64,000 nt of DNA from PALSA-1353 sp050012375 (GTDB lineage Bacteria > Planctomycetota > Phycisphaerae > Tepidisphaerales > Tepidisphaeraceae): assembly GCA_050012375.1 (NCBI GenBank), contig JBEKHH010000014.1, positions 1-64,000 of the forward strand. The letters run 5' to 3'. The notes under the pieces were generated by a model. That model made no database searches. It had not been told where the DNA came from and was given only the letters and a program-made list of their open reading frames with translations. Shown here piece by piece: positions 26,306-34,661 of this stretch. The stretch's first letter is position 1. Every line of letters begins with the position of its first letter. The position numbers were made by a program, and so were the translations under genes.

Positions 26306-26362
26306 ATGCGAAAAGTCGCCCTCATCGGCCGAGTGATTATTATCCCGCGACAACTCGGGTAG
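26306..26362 (+). CDS. Isoleucine-rich leader peptide of ileS (18 residues)
   Basis: The frame reads MRKVALIGRVIIIPRQLG and a TAG stop (26360-26362). Four of 18 codons are Ile, three of them consecutive (ATT ATT ATC, 26336-26344). It begins about 10 bases after a good -10 box. The stop overlaps the segment that can pair either with the leader's own 5' half or with the terminator. ileS itself starts 85 bases downstream. The arrangement is that of a classical transcription-attenuation leader peptide, in which stalling at Ile codons would report low charged tRNA-Ile. The product probably has no function of its own. Confidence 0.75.
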   Translation: MRKVALIGRVIIIPRQLG

Positions 26363-26414
26363 GGCCGATCTTTCATCCAGAATTACCAAGCCCTGCCCGA
26401 CGGCAGGGTTTTTT
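26324..26414 (+). promoter_or_regulatory. Transcription attenuator controlling ileS-purN
   Basis: Three competing pairings can be drawn. Hairpin 1:2 joins ATCGGCC (26324-26330) to GGCCGAT (26363-26369), and CGAGT (26330-26334) to ACTCG (26353-26357). The antiterminator 2:3 joins GGGTAGGG (26357-26364) to CCCTGCCC (26391-26398), eight pairs including one G-U. The terminator 3:4 joins CCCTGCC (26391-26397) to GGCAGGG (26402-26408). A ribosome stalled on the Ile codons would block segment 1, free segment 2 to capture segment 3, and let transcription enter ileS. Confidence 0.78.
26391..26414 (+). terminator. Intrinsic terminator in the ileS leader
   Basis: A 7-bp GC-rich stem (CCCTGCC/GGCAGGG, loop CGAC) is followed by six T residues. 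It lies between the leader peptide and ileS, 33 bases before the ileS ATG, so it must be bypassed for ileS expression from the leader promoter. Confidence 0.85.
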
Positions 26415-26447
26415 ATTGGCCCGTTTTGCTAAACTCTGAGCGATCCA

Positions 26448-29252
26448 ATGGAAGAGAAAAAGAATTACAAAACCACGCTGAACCTCCCGCAGACGGCGTT
26501 TGCCATGGAGGCGAAGCTCACCGTCAATGAGCCGACGCGGCTGAAGCGCTGGACCGAATCGCGCTTGTACGAAAAACTGATGGAGCGCCACGCTCAGGAT
26601 CCAAGATGGATCCTGCACGATGGCCCGCCGTTCGCCAACGGCGATATCCACATCGGGCACGTCATCAACAAAACGCTGAAGGACGTGATCTTGCGTTTTC
26701 GCTCGATGCAGGGATTCCAGACGCCTTATGTTCCCGGCTGGGATTGCCATGGCTTGCCGATCGAGCACAAAATCCAGCAGGACCTTGGGCCGAAGCTGCG
26801 CGAGATGAGCGTGCCGGAAGTGCGCCGGCTCTGCCGCGAATACGCCGAGAAATATGTCGAAATCCAAAGCGAGCAGTTCCAGCGGCTGGGGATTCTCGGC
26901 CAGTGGGGCGATCCGTATCTCACCATGAGCCGCGGGTATGAAGCGGACACCCTGGAGGTTTTCGCCCGCTTCGTCGAGGCTGGGCTGGTGTACAAAAAGC
27001 TCAAGCCCGTGCCGTGGTCGATCGAGAACCAAACCGCGCTGGCTGATGCGGAATTGGAATATGCGGATGTTTCCGACCAGAGCGTGTATGTGGAATTCCC
27101 AATCACAGGCCGGCCGGGCGAATATCTCCTCGTCTGGACGACGACGCCCTGGACCCTGCCGGCAAACCTCGCGGTGGCCGTCAATCCGAAGGTGGAATAT
27201 TCCTACGTTCGGTACAGGCGAAATGACCAATTGCGCTGCGCGGTTGTCGCTTCGCAACTGGTCGAGCGCGTGTTTGCCCGAGAAGGATTGCGAATCGAAG
27301 GAGAGAAAAAGGTAACGGGCGCGGAATTGAACGGAACCCTTTACGACCATCCCTTCGCCGACAATCGCAAACGCCATGTCGTCTTGGCTGATTATGTAAC
27401 CACAACCGACGGCACGGGACTCGTGCACACGGCCCCGGGCCACGGCGAAGATGACTTCGAAACCGGCCTTCGTGAACAACTGGAAGTTTACAGTCCCGTC
27501 TTGGCCAATGGCCGATTCGACGACACCGTCCCCCAATGGATTCGCGGCAAGAAGGTTTGGGAAGCGAATCCACTGATTGTTCAGCATTTGAAAGATGCCG
27601 GGCTGCTCTTTGCCCAAGAAACGATCACGCACAGCTATCCGCATGACTGGCGGAGCAAAAAGCCGATCATCTTCCGCGCCACCGAACAGTGGTTCGTCAA
27701 CGTCAACCAGCCGTTTTCCGTTTCCGGCGACATCAGTCAATCGTTGCGCCAGCGCGCATCGGAAGCGGTGAGCGGCAAAATCGATTTCGTGCCCAAATGG
27801 GGACAGACGCGATTCGCCGGAATGATCGAATCCCGCCCGGATTGGTGCGTTTCGCGCCAGCGGGCCTGGGGATTGCCCATCCCCGTCTTCTACAACGAGA
27901 AGGGCGAAGCGCTTCTGACCCCCCAGTCCGTACGCGCGGTGGCCAAGCGATTCGCCGAAAAGGGAAGCGAAGCTTGGTTTACCGATTCGCCGGCGGAACT
28001 GCTCGGCGATTTCAACCCGGGAGCGAATTTCCCGAAGGACAAGCTGCGGAAGGAAAAAGATATTCTCGATGTCTGGTTCGAATCCGGCAGCAGTTGGCAC
28101 GCGGTGCTTCAGAAGCGGCCAAATCTGCATTTCCCGGCCGATCTTTATCTGGAGGGATCGGACCAGCATCGCGGTTGGTTTCAGCTTTCGCTCCTGCCCA
28201 GCCTCGCGGTGACCGGTCAGCCGCCGTTCAAGCAGGTGCTCACGCACGGCTTCGTGGTCAAGCCGGATGGGACCAAGGTGAGCAAATCCGACAAGGATTA
28301 CGTCACCGCGACGCAGGAGATCAACAGGCACGGGGCCGATCTGCTGCGGCTCTGGTGCTGCAGCGTCGATTATCAAAACGACATCCCGGCCAGCCCCGCG
28401 GCCATCCGGGAATTCGGCGACAAATACCGCAAAATCCGCAACACGTTGCGATATCTGCTTTCAAATCTGTACGACTTCGATCCGAAGACGGATGCCACGC
28501 CGATCGATACGCATGGGCTGGATGGCTGGGCGCTATTCGAACTCGATCGGCTCATTCGCGAGGCGAAAAAGGAATACGACGCTTATCAGCTCCATCGGGT
28601 TTTTCGCCGCCTGCACGATTTCTGCGCCGTGCAGGTCAGCACGATCTACAGCACGGCGATGAAAGATCGGTTGTATTGCGAGTTGCCGAATTCTCCGCTT
28701 CGGCGGCGATGCCAGCGGGTGATGTACACAATAGCTGATTCGCTGATTCGCTTGCTCGCGCCGATGCTCGTTTTTACCGCCGACGAGGCGTGGGAACATT
28801 TGCCGCACAAGTCCGGCCAAGACGCGAGTTTGGAGAGCGTCCATTTGCTCTCCTTGCCGACGTTCGAGCTGAAGCCGTCGGACCAGGATATGAGGCGTTG
28901 GGCTTTGCTCAGGGAGGCGCGCGATCAGGCCACGGCCCAACTCGACGCGCTGAAAAAATCGGTCGGCTTGAACAAAGCGCTCGACGCGGAGATCGTTTAC
29001 CACGTAGGCGATGAAGCGCGAAAGGCATTGGAAGCATGCGGTCCGGATTTGGAAGATGTCGTCGGAGCCGGGTGCCACCGTTTGGTGAGCAGCCCCGGCG
29101 ATGCCTGGCGGGTTGAAGTTGTGGACGTGCGTGAAAAGTACAAAGCCTGCGCCCGAAGCTGGAAGCGCCGGCCGGATGTCGGCGAGGATCCCGAATATCC
29201 GGACCTGTCGCGGCGCGACGCGGCGGCCGTCCGGGCATTGGCGTCAAAGTAA
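26448..29252 (+). CDS. ileS: Isoleucyl-tRNA synthetase
   Basis: IleS charges tRNA-Ile and edits misactivated valine. The 934-residue class I enzyme shows HIGH at 68-71 (NGDIHIGHVINK), the editing domain with the LVWTTTPWTLPANLAVAV strand, KVSKS (the KMSKS loop) at 610-614, and the DxWFESGSSW motif upstream of it. The C-terminal anticodon-binding domain is present. I see no C-terminal zinc finger Cys cluster. It starts 33 bases after the leader terminator and is followed after 6 bases by purN, so both genes should share the isoleucine-responsive attenuator. Confidence 0.97.
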   Translation: MEEKKNYKTTLNLPQTAFAMEAKLTVNEPTRLKRWTESRLYEKLMERHAQDPRWILHDGPPFANGDIHIGHVINKTLKDVILRFRSMQGFQTPYVPGWDCHGLPIEHKIQQDLGPKLREMSVPEVRRLCREYAEKYVEIQSEQFQRLGILGQWGDPYLTMSRGYEADTLEVFARFVEAGLVYKKLKPVPWSIENQTALADAELEYADVSDQSVYVEFPITGRPGEYLLVWTTTPWTLPANLAVAVNPKVEYSYVRYRRNDQLRCAVVASQLVERVFAREGLRIEGEKKVTGAELNGTLYDHPFADNRKRHVVLADYVTTTDGTGLVHTAPGHGEDDFETGLREQLEVYSPVLANGRFDDTVPQWIRGKKVWEANPLIVQHLKDAGLLFAQETITHSYPHDWRSKKPIIFRATEQWFVNVNQPFSVSGDISQSLRQRASEAVSGKIDFVPKWGQTRFAGMIESRPDWCVSRQRAWGLPIPVFYNEKGEALLTPQSVRAVAKRFAEKGSEAWFTDSPAELLGDFNPGANFPKDKLRKEKDILDVWFESGSSWHAVLQKRPNLHFPADLYLEGSDQHRGWFQLSLLPSLAVTGQPPFKQVLTHGFVVKPDGTKVSKSDKDYVTATQEINRHGADLLRLWCCSVDYQNDIPASPAAIREFGDKYRKIRNTLRYLLSNLYDFDPKTDATPIDTHGLDGWALFELDRLIREAKKEYDAYQLHRVFRRLHDFCAVQVSTIYSTAMKDRLYCELPNSPLRRRCQRVMYTIADSLIRLLAPMLVFTADEAWEHLPHKSGQDASLESVHLLSLPTFELKPSDQDMRRWALLREARDQATAQLDALKKSVGLNKALDAEIVYHVGDEARKALEACGPDLEDVVGAGCHRLVSSPGDAWRVEVVDVREKYKACARSWKRRPDVGEDPEYPDLSRRDAAAVRALASK

Positions 29253-29258
29253 ACTGAA

Positions 29259-29882
29259 ATGAACCGAGCCCCCATCAAACTCGCCGTTCTGATCAGCGGG
29301 TCCGGGACCACGCTGCAAAATCTCATCGACCGCATCCGCGCCGGCTCGCTCGACGCGAAAATCGCCGCCGTCGTCACCTCGCGCGCCGGCATCAAGGGGA
29401 TCGACCGCGCTCGTGATGCCGCGCTGCCCTTCCACCTCGTCGAACAATCAAAATATTCCGATACCGCCGCGTTCAGCCGAGACATCTTCAAAATCTGCAC
29501 GGACGGCGGTGTTGAATTGATCTGCCTGGCCGGCTGGCTTTCGCTGCTGGACATCCCCGAGGCGTTCGCCGGGCGGATCATGAATATTCATCCGGCCCTT
29601 CTTCCGAGTTTCGGCGGAATGGGAATGTACGGACAGCGCGTTCACCAGGCAGTGCTGAATCACGGCTGCAAGGTGAGCGGCTGCACGGTGCATTTCGTCG
29701 ATCGCGCGTATGACAATGGCCCGATCATCCTTCAGCGCACCTGCGCGGTGATGGAAGACGACACGCCCCAAACGCTGGCCCATCGCGTTTTTGAAGAAGA
29801 GAAAATCGCGTATCCGCAGGCGATTCAGCTTTTTCAAGACAACCGCCTGCGCATCGACGGGCGGCGGGTGCGAATTATCTAA
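29259..29882 (+). CDS. purN: Phosphoribosylglycinamide formyltransferase
   Basis: PurN transfers a formyl group from 10-formyl-tetrahydrofolate to GAR, the third step of purine synthesis. The 207-residue protein has the GAR-binding LISGSGTTLQNLI, the catalytic segment MNIHPALLPSF (Asn and His), and the Asp in DRAYDNGPIILQ. It starts 6 bases after the ileS stop, so it is probably the second gene of that operon. Linking a purine gene to an Ile-sensing leader is unusual, although both steps serve growth. Confidence 0.94.
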   Translation: MNRAPIKLAVLISGSGTTLQNLIDRIRAGSLDAKIAAVVTSRAGIKGIDRARDAALPFHLVEQSKYSDTAAFSRDIFKICTDGGVELICLAGWLSLLDIPEAFAGRIMNIHPALLPSFGGMGMYGQRVHQAVLNHGCKVSGCTVHFVDRAYDNGPIILQRTCAVMEDDTPQTLAHRVFEEEKIAYPQAIQLFQDNRLRIDGRRVRII

Positions 29883-30019
29883 ACCCGGATTTCCCGGATG
29901 GCATTGGGCTCCACGTATAATGAATTGTCGTTTGACCGCGTGAATGCCGGCTTTTCGCGATTTTCGGGACATGAAGTCTGGAGAATCCAAAGGGTGAAAG
30001 CAGCAAGGATGCTCTTCGG

Positions 30020-30546
30020 GTGGGTTTTGACGGCAGTCTCAAACTCGAATTCCACGGCTCGAAAGTCACCAGCGACGCGGGATTACTGGTCTACCGGGAA
30101 TTGGATGACGCGCTGGGTTTGATGACCATGGCCGGAACCCTGCTCCGCGACTGGCGCACCCGGAAGAACACTCAACACACGGTGGCGGGACTACTTCGTC
30201 AGTCTATCTACAGCCGTCGTAGCAGTGGATCAAGGAGGGCAAGAATGCGGTCAAGTGGACGCGGCTGAGTTGCTACGACTTCGCTGACAACCAGGTGAGG
30301 CTGCAACTGTTTGCCTTGGCGTACAACCTGGGGAACTTCCTGCGGCGACTGGCGCTGCCCAGCAGCGTGAAGCACTGGTCACTGACCACGCTGCGGGAGA
30401 AGCTCATCAAAATCGGGGCGAAAGTTGTCTCTACGGCCAGGTACGTGATCTTCCAAATGGCGGAGGTCGCCGTCCCTCGAAAGCTGTTCCGGCTGATCCT
30501 TGAGCGAATCTGGCGGCTCCGACTGCAAACGGCGGCCTCGGGATGA
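30020..30546 (+). pseudogene. IS1380-family transposase remnant
   Basis: The 5' piece (GTG at 30020 to about 30215) encodes an N-terminus like FDGSLKLEFHGSKVTSDAGL and RTRKNTQHTVAGLLRQSIYS. The 3' piece (from about 30223, other frame) encodes QWIKEGKNAVKWTRLSC and VRLQLFALAYNLGNFLRR. These match the ends of IS1380-type DDE transposases. The middle, roughly 250 residues that should carry the catalytic DDE residues, is deleted at about 30211-30223 and the frame changes there. The element is inactive. I could not identify its terminal repeats. Confidence 0.8.
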
Positions 30547-30815
30547 TGACGGGCAGCGTGAAAGGCTTACGAAATGTCTGGGGCGACGGGGACAGTCTGC
30601 TCGCATGTGGTCGGCAAACGATCCGACGCGTCAAGATGGATAGCTTGCCATCCCAATCGTCGAGATTTTGGTGGCTGCGAACCCAAAAAGAGTTGGGCCG
30701 GACACACAAGACCCGGTATCCTACGCAAAACGGCCGACGACGTTCGTCGGTCGAGGTCCATATGGGAAATCCCGGATAAATGGATGCGCGCACAGATATG
30801 TAGGAAGGATCAGCC

Positions 30816-32849
30816 TTGGAGAAGAAGTTTGGCGACGCATCGGGGGCTGTGCCTCTAACGTCAGCCCATTCATCGCCTGCCGTTTTCCCATCGATTCGGA
30901 AACGAAGATTTCTCCTTAGCTTAGTATGGATCATGATCGGGCTTTGGGCGGCGCTTTGCATCGTTCAGGGTGCGCGAGTTCGGCGATGGACATACGACAT
31001 CTTTGATGCGCTGCGATTTCACTCGGATTTGCAACGCAGGTGCATGTGGGGATTGGAATGCGTTGGGCCGGAGGGGTTTCTCAATCAATACGAGAAAATG
31101 GCGATCGAAGAGCCGGATTGGAGAACATTTCTCGATTATTCGCCGCTTCGGCTGCTGGCGGTACGAGAATGGGCAATCTATCTTCAGCGGCATTTTCCCG
31201 AGATAACGGCTGTTCCTGCGGAGGAGGCGTATGATCGTGCGATGCCGCCGGAGGATCGCAACAGCGGTTCGCCGGCGCAGTTAAAACGCTCGCTGGAATT
31301 TCAATTCCCGTTGCTTTGCTTCGGTGCCCTGCTCGATCTCATCGGGGCGATTTCCGCGTTTTTTCTTACTCGCCTCTGGGTTCGCCGCACGAAACCCCTG
31401 ACCACTTCGTCATGGCTGTTGCAACACCTCCACGGGACCTGGCAGGGACTGATCGCGGCGACACTCTTCTGGTTCAATCCCAACACTCTCCTGAATGCCT
31501 ACGGCTGGCCGACATGGGACACATGGATCGTCCCCATGTTTCTTCTGGCCGCGCTGCTTTCGAGTTTGGATTACTGGTTTTGCAGCGGGCTTGTGCTTGC
31601 AACGGGAATGATGTTGAAAGGGCAGCAACTGGCCGTCGTGCCGGTCTTCATATTGTGGGCGCTAATTTCGGGCGGCTTGGGGCCGACATCGCGATGGATT
31701 ATTGGATTGGTGCTTGGCGTCGGGTTGATTGTGTCGCCCTGGATGATCACCTACCTTCCTCCCGAAAAAGTTCAGGCCGCTCGGCTCGAACAATTCCAGC
31801 CGGCGGGAGATTGGTCGCCGACATTGTTTGCAATCAATCGGATGCCGGACTGGCCGGCAATGACCTGGATATATTTCACCGCGGCAGTAGTGGCGGCAGC
31901 CAGGTATTTTCGACATAAAAAGCGGCATATCGCTGCTGGCGCGGCGGCGGTTTTCATTCTCGCGTATTGGCCATGGTTACTGCGACGGAATCGGGAATGG
32001 TGGGCGATTGGAGTTCTATGTGCCGCGGCTCTGTCTGCATCAACGGCGCTAGTGCCACGGCGCGGGCAGTGGTACAGCATCGCCGCGATTTTTGGCGGGG
32101 GCTTGTTGCTCTGCATGCTGATATTTCATGGGTCTACCGCCTGGTGGCTTTGCTCATTCCACTTCCCCTCGATTCAAGCCCCCTTTCTGATCTACGGACC
32201 GGCCAGCAATATCCCGGGCATCTTTGAGTTGCGCTTTGGGTGGCCGCCCGAAATCGATACTGTCGCCTTCACCCTGCCTGCGCTGATCGCGTTTTCACAC
32301 GGATGGTTTACCCATCTCGCTATATGGCCGGCCGCGCCGCTTGCGGTCACCAGCGGCACACTGTTCGACAGCATCTATTTTGTGCTATTGATTCTGAGCG
32401 GAATTGGGATCGGCCTCCACGCCCGCCGGCACGATCCTCGATTTCTGGTGGCGCTGGTCACACCCTGGCTGATGTTCTTCCTCTTTCCCGTTCGACTGCA
32501 CGAGCGCTATCTGCTTTTCGCAGCGGCTACGGCATCGATCTGTATCGGACATGGGCTTGGGATGACACTGCTGGGATTTGTTCTTACCGTCGCCTCCAGC
32601 GTTATGACGCTCGATCAGATGTGGGGGAATGATCTGCCGCGCTGGGGAAGAGATTTGGCTCAGCAGTTCCCGTCGATCTTCAGTCCTGACGCGGGCCTCA
32701 CGATTCAAAGCTATGTGCAGAACACACATCCAGATATTGGGTGGGGTGTGTTGGTCGCGGCGATGGTGTTTTTCTATCTGACGATGATGCCGAGCCCAAA
32801 GGCTTTGAGGAAGGCAAAATCATTGCTCCGGTCTCCGCCTTCGGTATGA
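30816..32849 (+). CDS. Large polytopic membrane protein, possibly a GT-C-type glycosyltransferase
   Basis: The 677-residue protein has one hydrophobic helix near residue 30-50 and roughly ten more from about 160 onward. The loop after the first helix carries the acidic/aromatic-rich stretch RRWTYDIFDALRFHSDLQRRC, where GT-C enzymes (lipid-linked sugar transferases) hold their catalytic Asp. Similarity to the DUF2029-type mannosyltransferases is suggested only by this layout. The start is a TTG at 30816, supported by AGGAAGGA at 30802-30809; no ATG gives the first helix intact. It has no clear operon partner and lies after the IS1380 relic. Confidence 0.6.
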   Translation: MEKKFGDASGAVPLTSAHSSPAVFPSIRKRRFLLSLVWIMIGLWAALCIVQGARVRRWTYDIFDALRFHSDLQRRCMWGLECVGPEGFLNQYEKMAIEEPDWRTFLDYSPLRLLAVREWAIYLQRHFPEITAVPAEEAYDRAMPPEDRNSGSPAQLKRSLEFQFPLLCFGALLDLIGAISAFFLTRLWVRRTKPLTTSSWLLQHLHGTWQGLIAATLFWFNPNTLLNAYGWPTWDTWIVPMFLLAALLSSLDYWFCSGLVLATGMMLKGQQLAVVPVFILWALISGGLGPTSRWIIGLVLGVGLIVSPWMITYLPPEKVQAARLEQFQPAGDWSPTLFAINRMPDWPAMTWIYFTAAVVAAARYFRHKKRHIAAGAAAVFILAYWPWLLRRNREWWAIGVLCAAALSASTALVPRRGQWYSIAAIFGGGLLLCMLIFHGSTAWWLCSFHFPSIQAPFLIYGPASNIPGIFELRFGWPPEIDTVAFTLPALIAFSHGWFTHLAIWPAAPLAVTSGTLFDSIYFVLLILSGIGIGLHARRHDPRFLVALVTPWLMFFLFPVRLHERYLLFAAATASICIGHGLGMTLLGFVLTVASSVMTLDQMWGNDLPRWGRDLAQQFPSIFSPDAGLTIQSYVQNTHPDIGWGVLVAAMVFFYLTMMPSPKALRKAKSLLRSPPSV

Positions 32850-33058
32850 CAATACCGGTCCTCGTGCAATTCAACATTAGCAATTCTCTCAAAATCAGTT
32901 ACCTTGCTCGTCCGACTAACTTCTCGTAGGCGATACAAACGGAGGAAATATGCTAAATGATGAACCGTGATTCAGGGACAACTCAAACATAGTTAGCGGC
33001 GGTGCGAAGCACCGCGGGTTCCGCCAGTCTCGTAGAATCGCGGTCGCCCATTTACCTA

Positions 33059-34636
33059 TCATTGCGTCACCGGCTGTGTTTCCCATCCGCCGCCCAGGGC
33101 TTTGTAGAGGCTTACCAAATCCAGCGAGATTTCGCTATCGCTCTGGGCGAGGACATTTTCCGCTTCGAGGAGCGATCGCTGGGCGTCGAGCACTTCAAGA
33201 AAATCGATCACGCCCTTCTCGTATTGCTGGCGGGCGAGATCGGCGGCCTGGCGGGAGGCGTCCACGGCGTCGGCCAGAGCCTTGCGGCGAAGCTGCTCCA
33301 TTCGGTAAGACGCCAGCGCATCCTCCACTTCCCGCAGCGCATTGAGAACGGCGGATTGATACGACGTGGCGGCCTGGCGGGTCAACTCCTTTTGCACTTC
33401 GACATTGCTCTTGATCCGGCCGGCGTCGAAAATCGGCCACGATACGCCGGGGCTGAGCGCGAAATAGCGGCTGTTCCAGTCGAACAACTGCTTGATCTGC
33501 GAACTGTCCAGACCGAAGGAGCCGGTGAGGCTGAATTTCGGATAGAAATCGGAGGTGGCCACGCCGATGCGGGCGGAGGCGGCGGCCAATTGCCGCTCGG
33601 CGCGGCGGATGTCCGGCCGGCGTCGCACGAGATCGGCGGGAACGCCGACCGGCACCCGCGGCGGCACCGGCGGGATCGGGGCGGTCGTCGATAATTCCGC
33701 GAAAAGCGCATCGGGGTCCTGCGCCAGCAGAACGCCCAGGGCGTGAATCGACTGGCGGATCGAAGCCTCCAGCTCGGGCAGGGTGGCGGCGGTGGAGGCC
33801 ACCTGGGCGGCCTGGCGGGCAACGTCAAGCTGGGTGGCGAAGCCGGCCTGGTATCGCGAGCGCGTCAGCTCCAGCGTGTCCTGCTGATTGCCCAGGTTTT
33901 GCCGGGCGATTTCGGCTTCGAATTGCGCGGCGCGAAGCTGAATGTAATCCCGGGCGACTTCGGCCAGGAGCGAAACCTGGATATCACGGCGGTCCTCGAT
34001 CGCGGCGGCGGTGTCGGCGCTGGCGGCTTCAACGGCGCGGCGCTGCCCGCCGAAAACGTCCACCTCCCACGATGCGTCAAATCCCGCCTGGTAAAGATCG
34101 GTCGTGACGCCGGGAAATCCCCCTTCCCCAAGCGGACTCTCCGGCCCGCCCAGCGGCGCTGATGATCCGCCGCCCGCCCCGCCGCCGGCGATAACTTGCG
34201 CCGGAGTAGCGATAGGCCCGGCGGATGAAACGGCAGGGGTGGCCCCCCCGCCGCCGGTGAACGCGGCGGCGGGAATGACGACATTTTTGCTGCCGCGCGC
34301 GTGCTGGTATCCGCCATCCAAATTGATTTGCGGCCAAAGCGCCGATCCCACCACGCCGCGCTGGGCCCGCGCCTGCCGCAGTCGGGACTCGGCGCCGCGG
34401 AGATCGAGATTGCTGGCCAGCGCGCGGTCGATGAGGGAATTCAACTCCGGATCGTTGAATCCACGCCACCATCGCACCGCGCTGACGCGGCTGGAGTTGA
34501 CGGAAGCGGCCGGCTGCGTCGCGGCCGATTCGCCGTAGGACGGGGCGACGGTGATATTCGGCGGATGGTAATCGGGGCCCACTTCGCAGCCGGATAAAAC
34601 CAACACTGACAGCACGAATTTGATTTTCTTCATCAT
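33059..34636 (-). CDS. NodT/OprM-type outer-membrane efflux lipoprotein
   Basis: The 525-residue protein is the TolC-like exit duct of a tripartite pump. It begins with a lipoprotein signal peptide ending in a lipobox (VLVLSGC), so the mature chain should be lipid-anchored. Two OEP repeats follow, with coiled-coil helices such as DLRGAESRLRQARAQRG and SLLEAENVLAQSDSEISLDLVSLYKALGG near the ends. I chose the ATG at 34636, with GGAG 7 bases upstream; a longer ORF begins at 34690. It is the third gene of the operon, 25 bases after the MFS gene. Confidence 0.9.
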   Translation of the reverse strand: MMKKIKFVLSVLVLSGCEVGPDYHPPNITVAPSYGESAATQPAASVNSSRVSAVRWWRGFNDPELNSLIDRALASNLDLRGAESRLRQARAQRGVVGSALWPQINLDGGYQHARGSKNVVIPAAAFTGGGGATPAVSSAGPIATPAQVIAGGGAGGGSSAPLGGPESPLGEGGFPGVTTDLYQAGFDASWEVDVFGGQRRAVEAASADTAAAIEDRRDIQVSLLAEVARDYIQLRAAQFEAEIARQNLGNQQDTLELTRSRYQAGFATQLDVARQAAQVASTAATLPELEASIRQSIHALGVLLAQDPDALFAELSTTAPIPPVPPRVPVGVPADLVRRRPDIRRAERQLAAASARIGVATSDFYPKFSLTGSFGLDSSQIKQLFDWNSRYFALSPGVSWPIFDAGRIKSNVEVQKELTRQAATSYQSAVLNALREVEDALASYRMEQLRRKALADAVDASRQAADLARQQYEKGVIDFLEVLDAQRSLLEAENVLAQSDSEISLDLVSLYKALGGGWETQPVTQ

Positions 34637-34661
34637 GGCAAAGCTCCAAAAGCTCGCTCGA

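Noticed and set aside
26297..26447. A T-box riboswitch before ileS
   Set aside because: The conserved T-box bulge sequence (AGGGTGGNACCGCG type) and a specifier-loop arrangement are not present; the leader-peptide model explains the pairings better.
26373..28376. Long minus-strand frame opposite ileS (667 codons)
   Set aside because: Antisense shadow of ileS, which has clear synthetase motifs; no independent family character.
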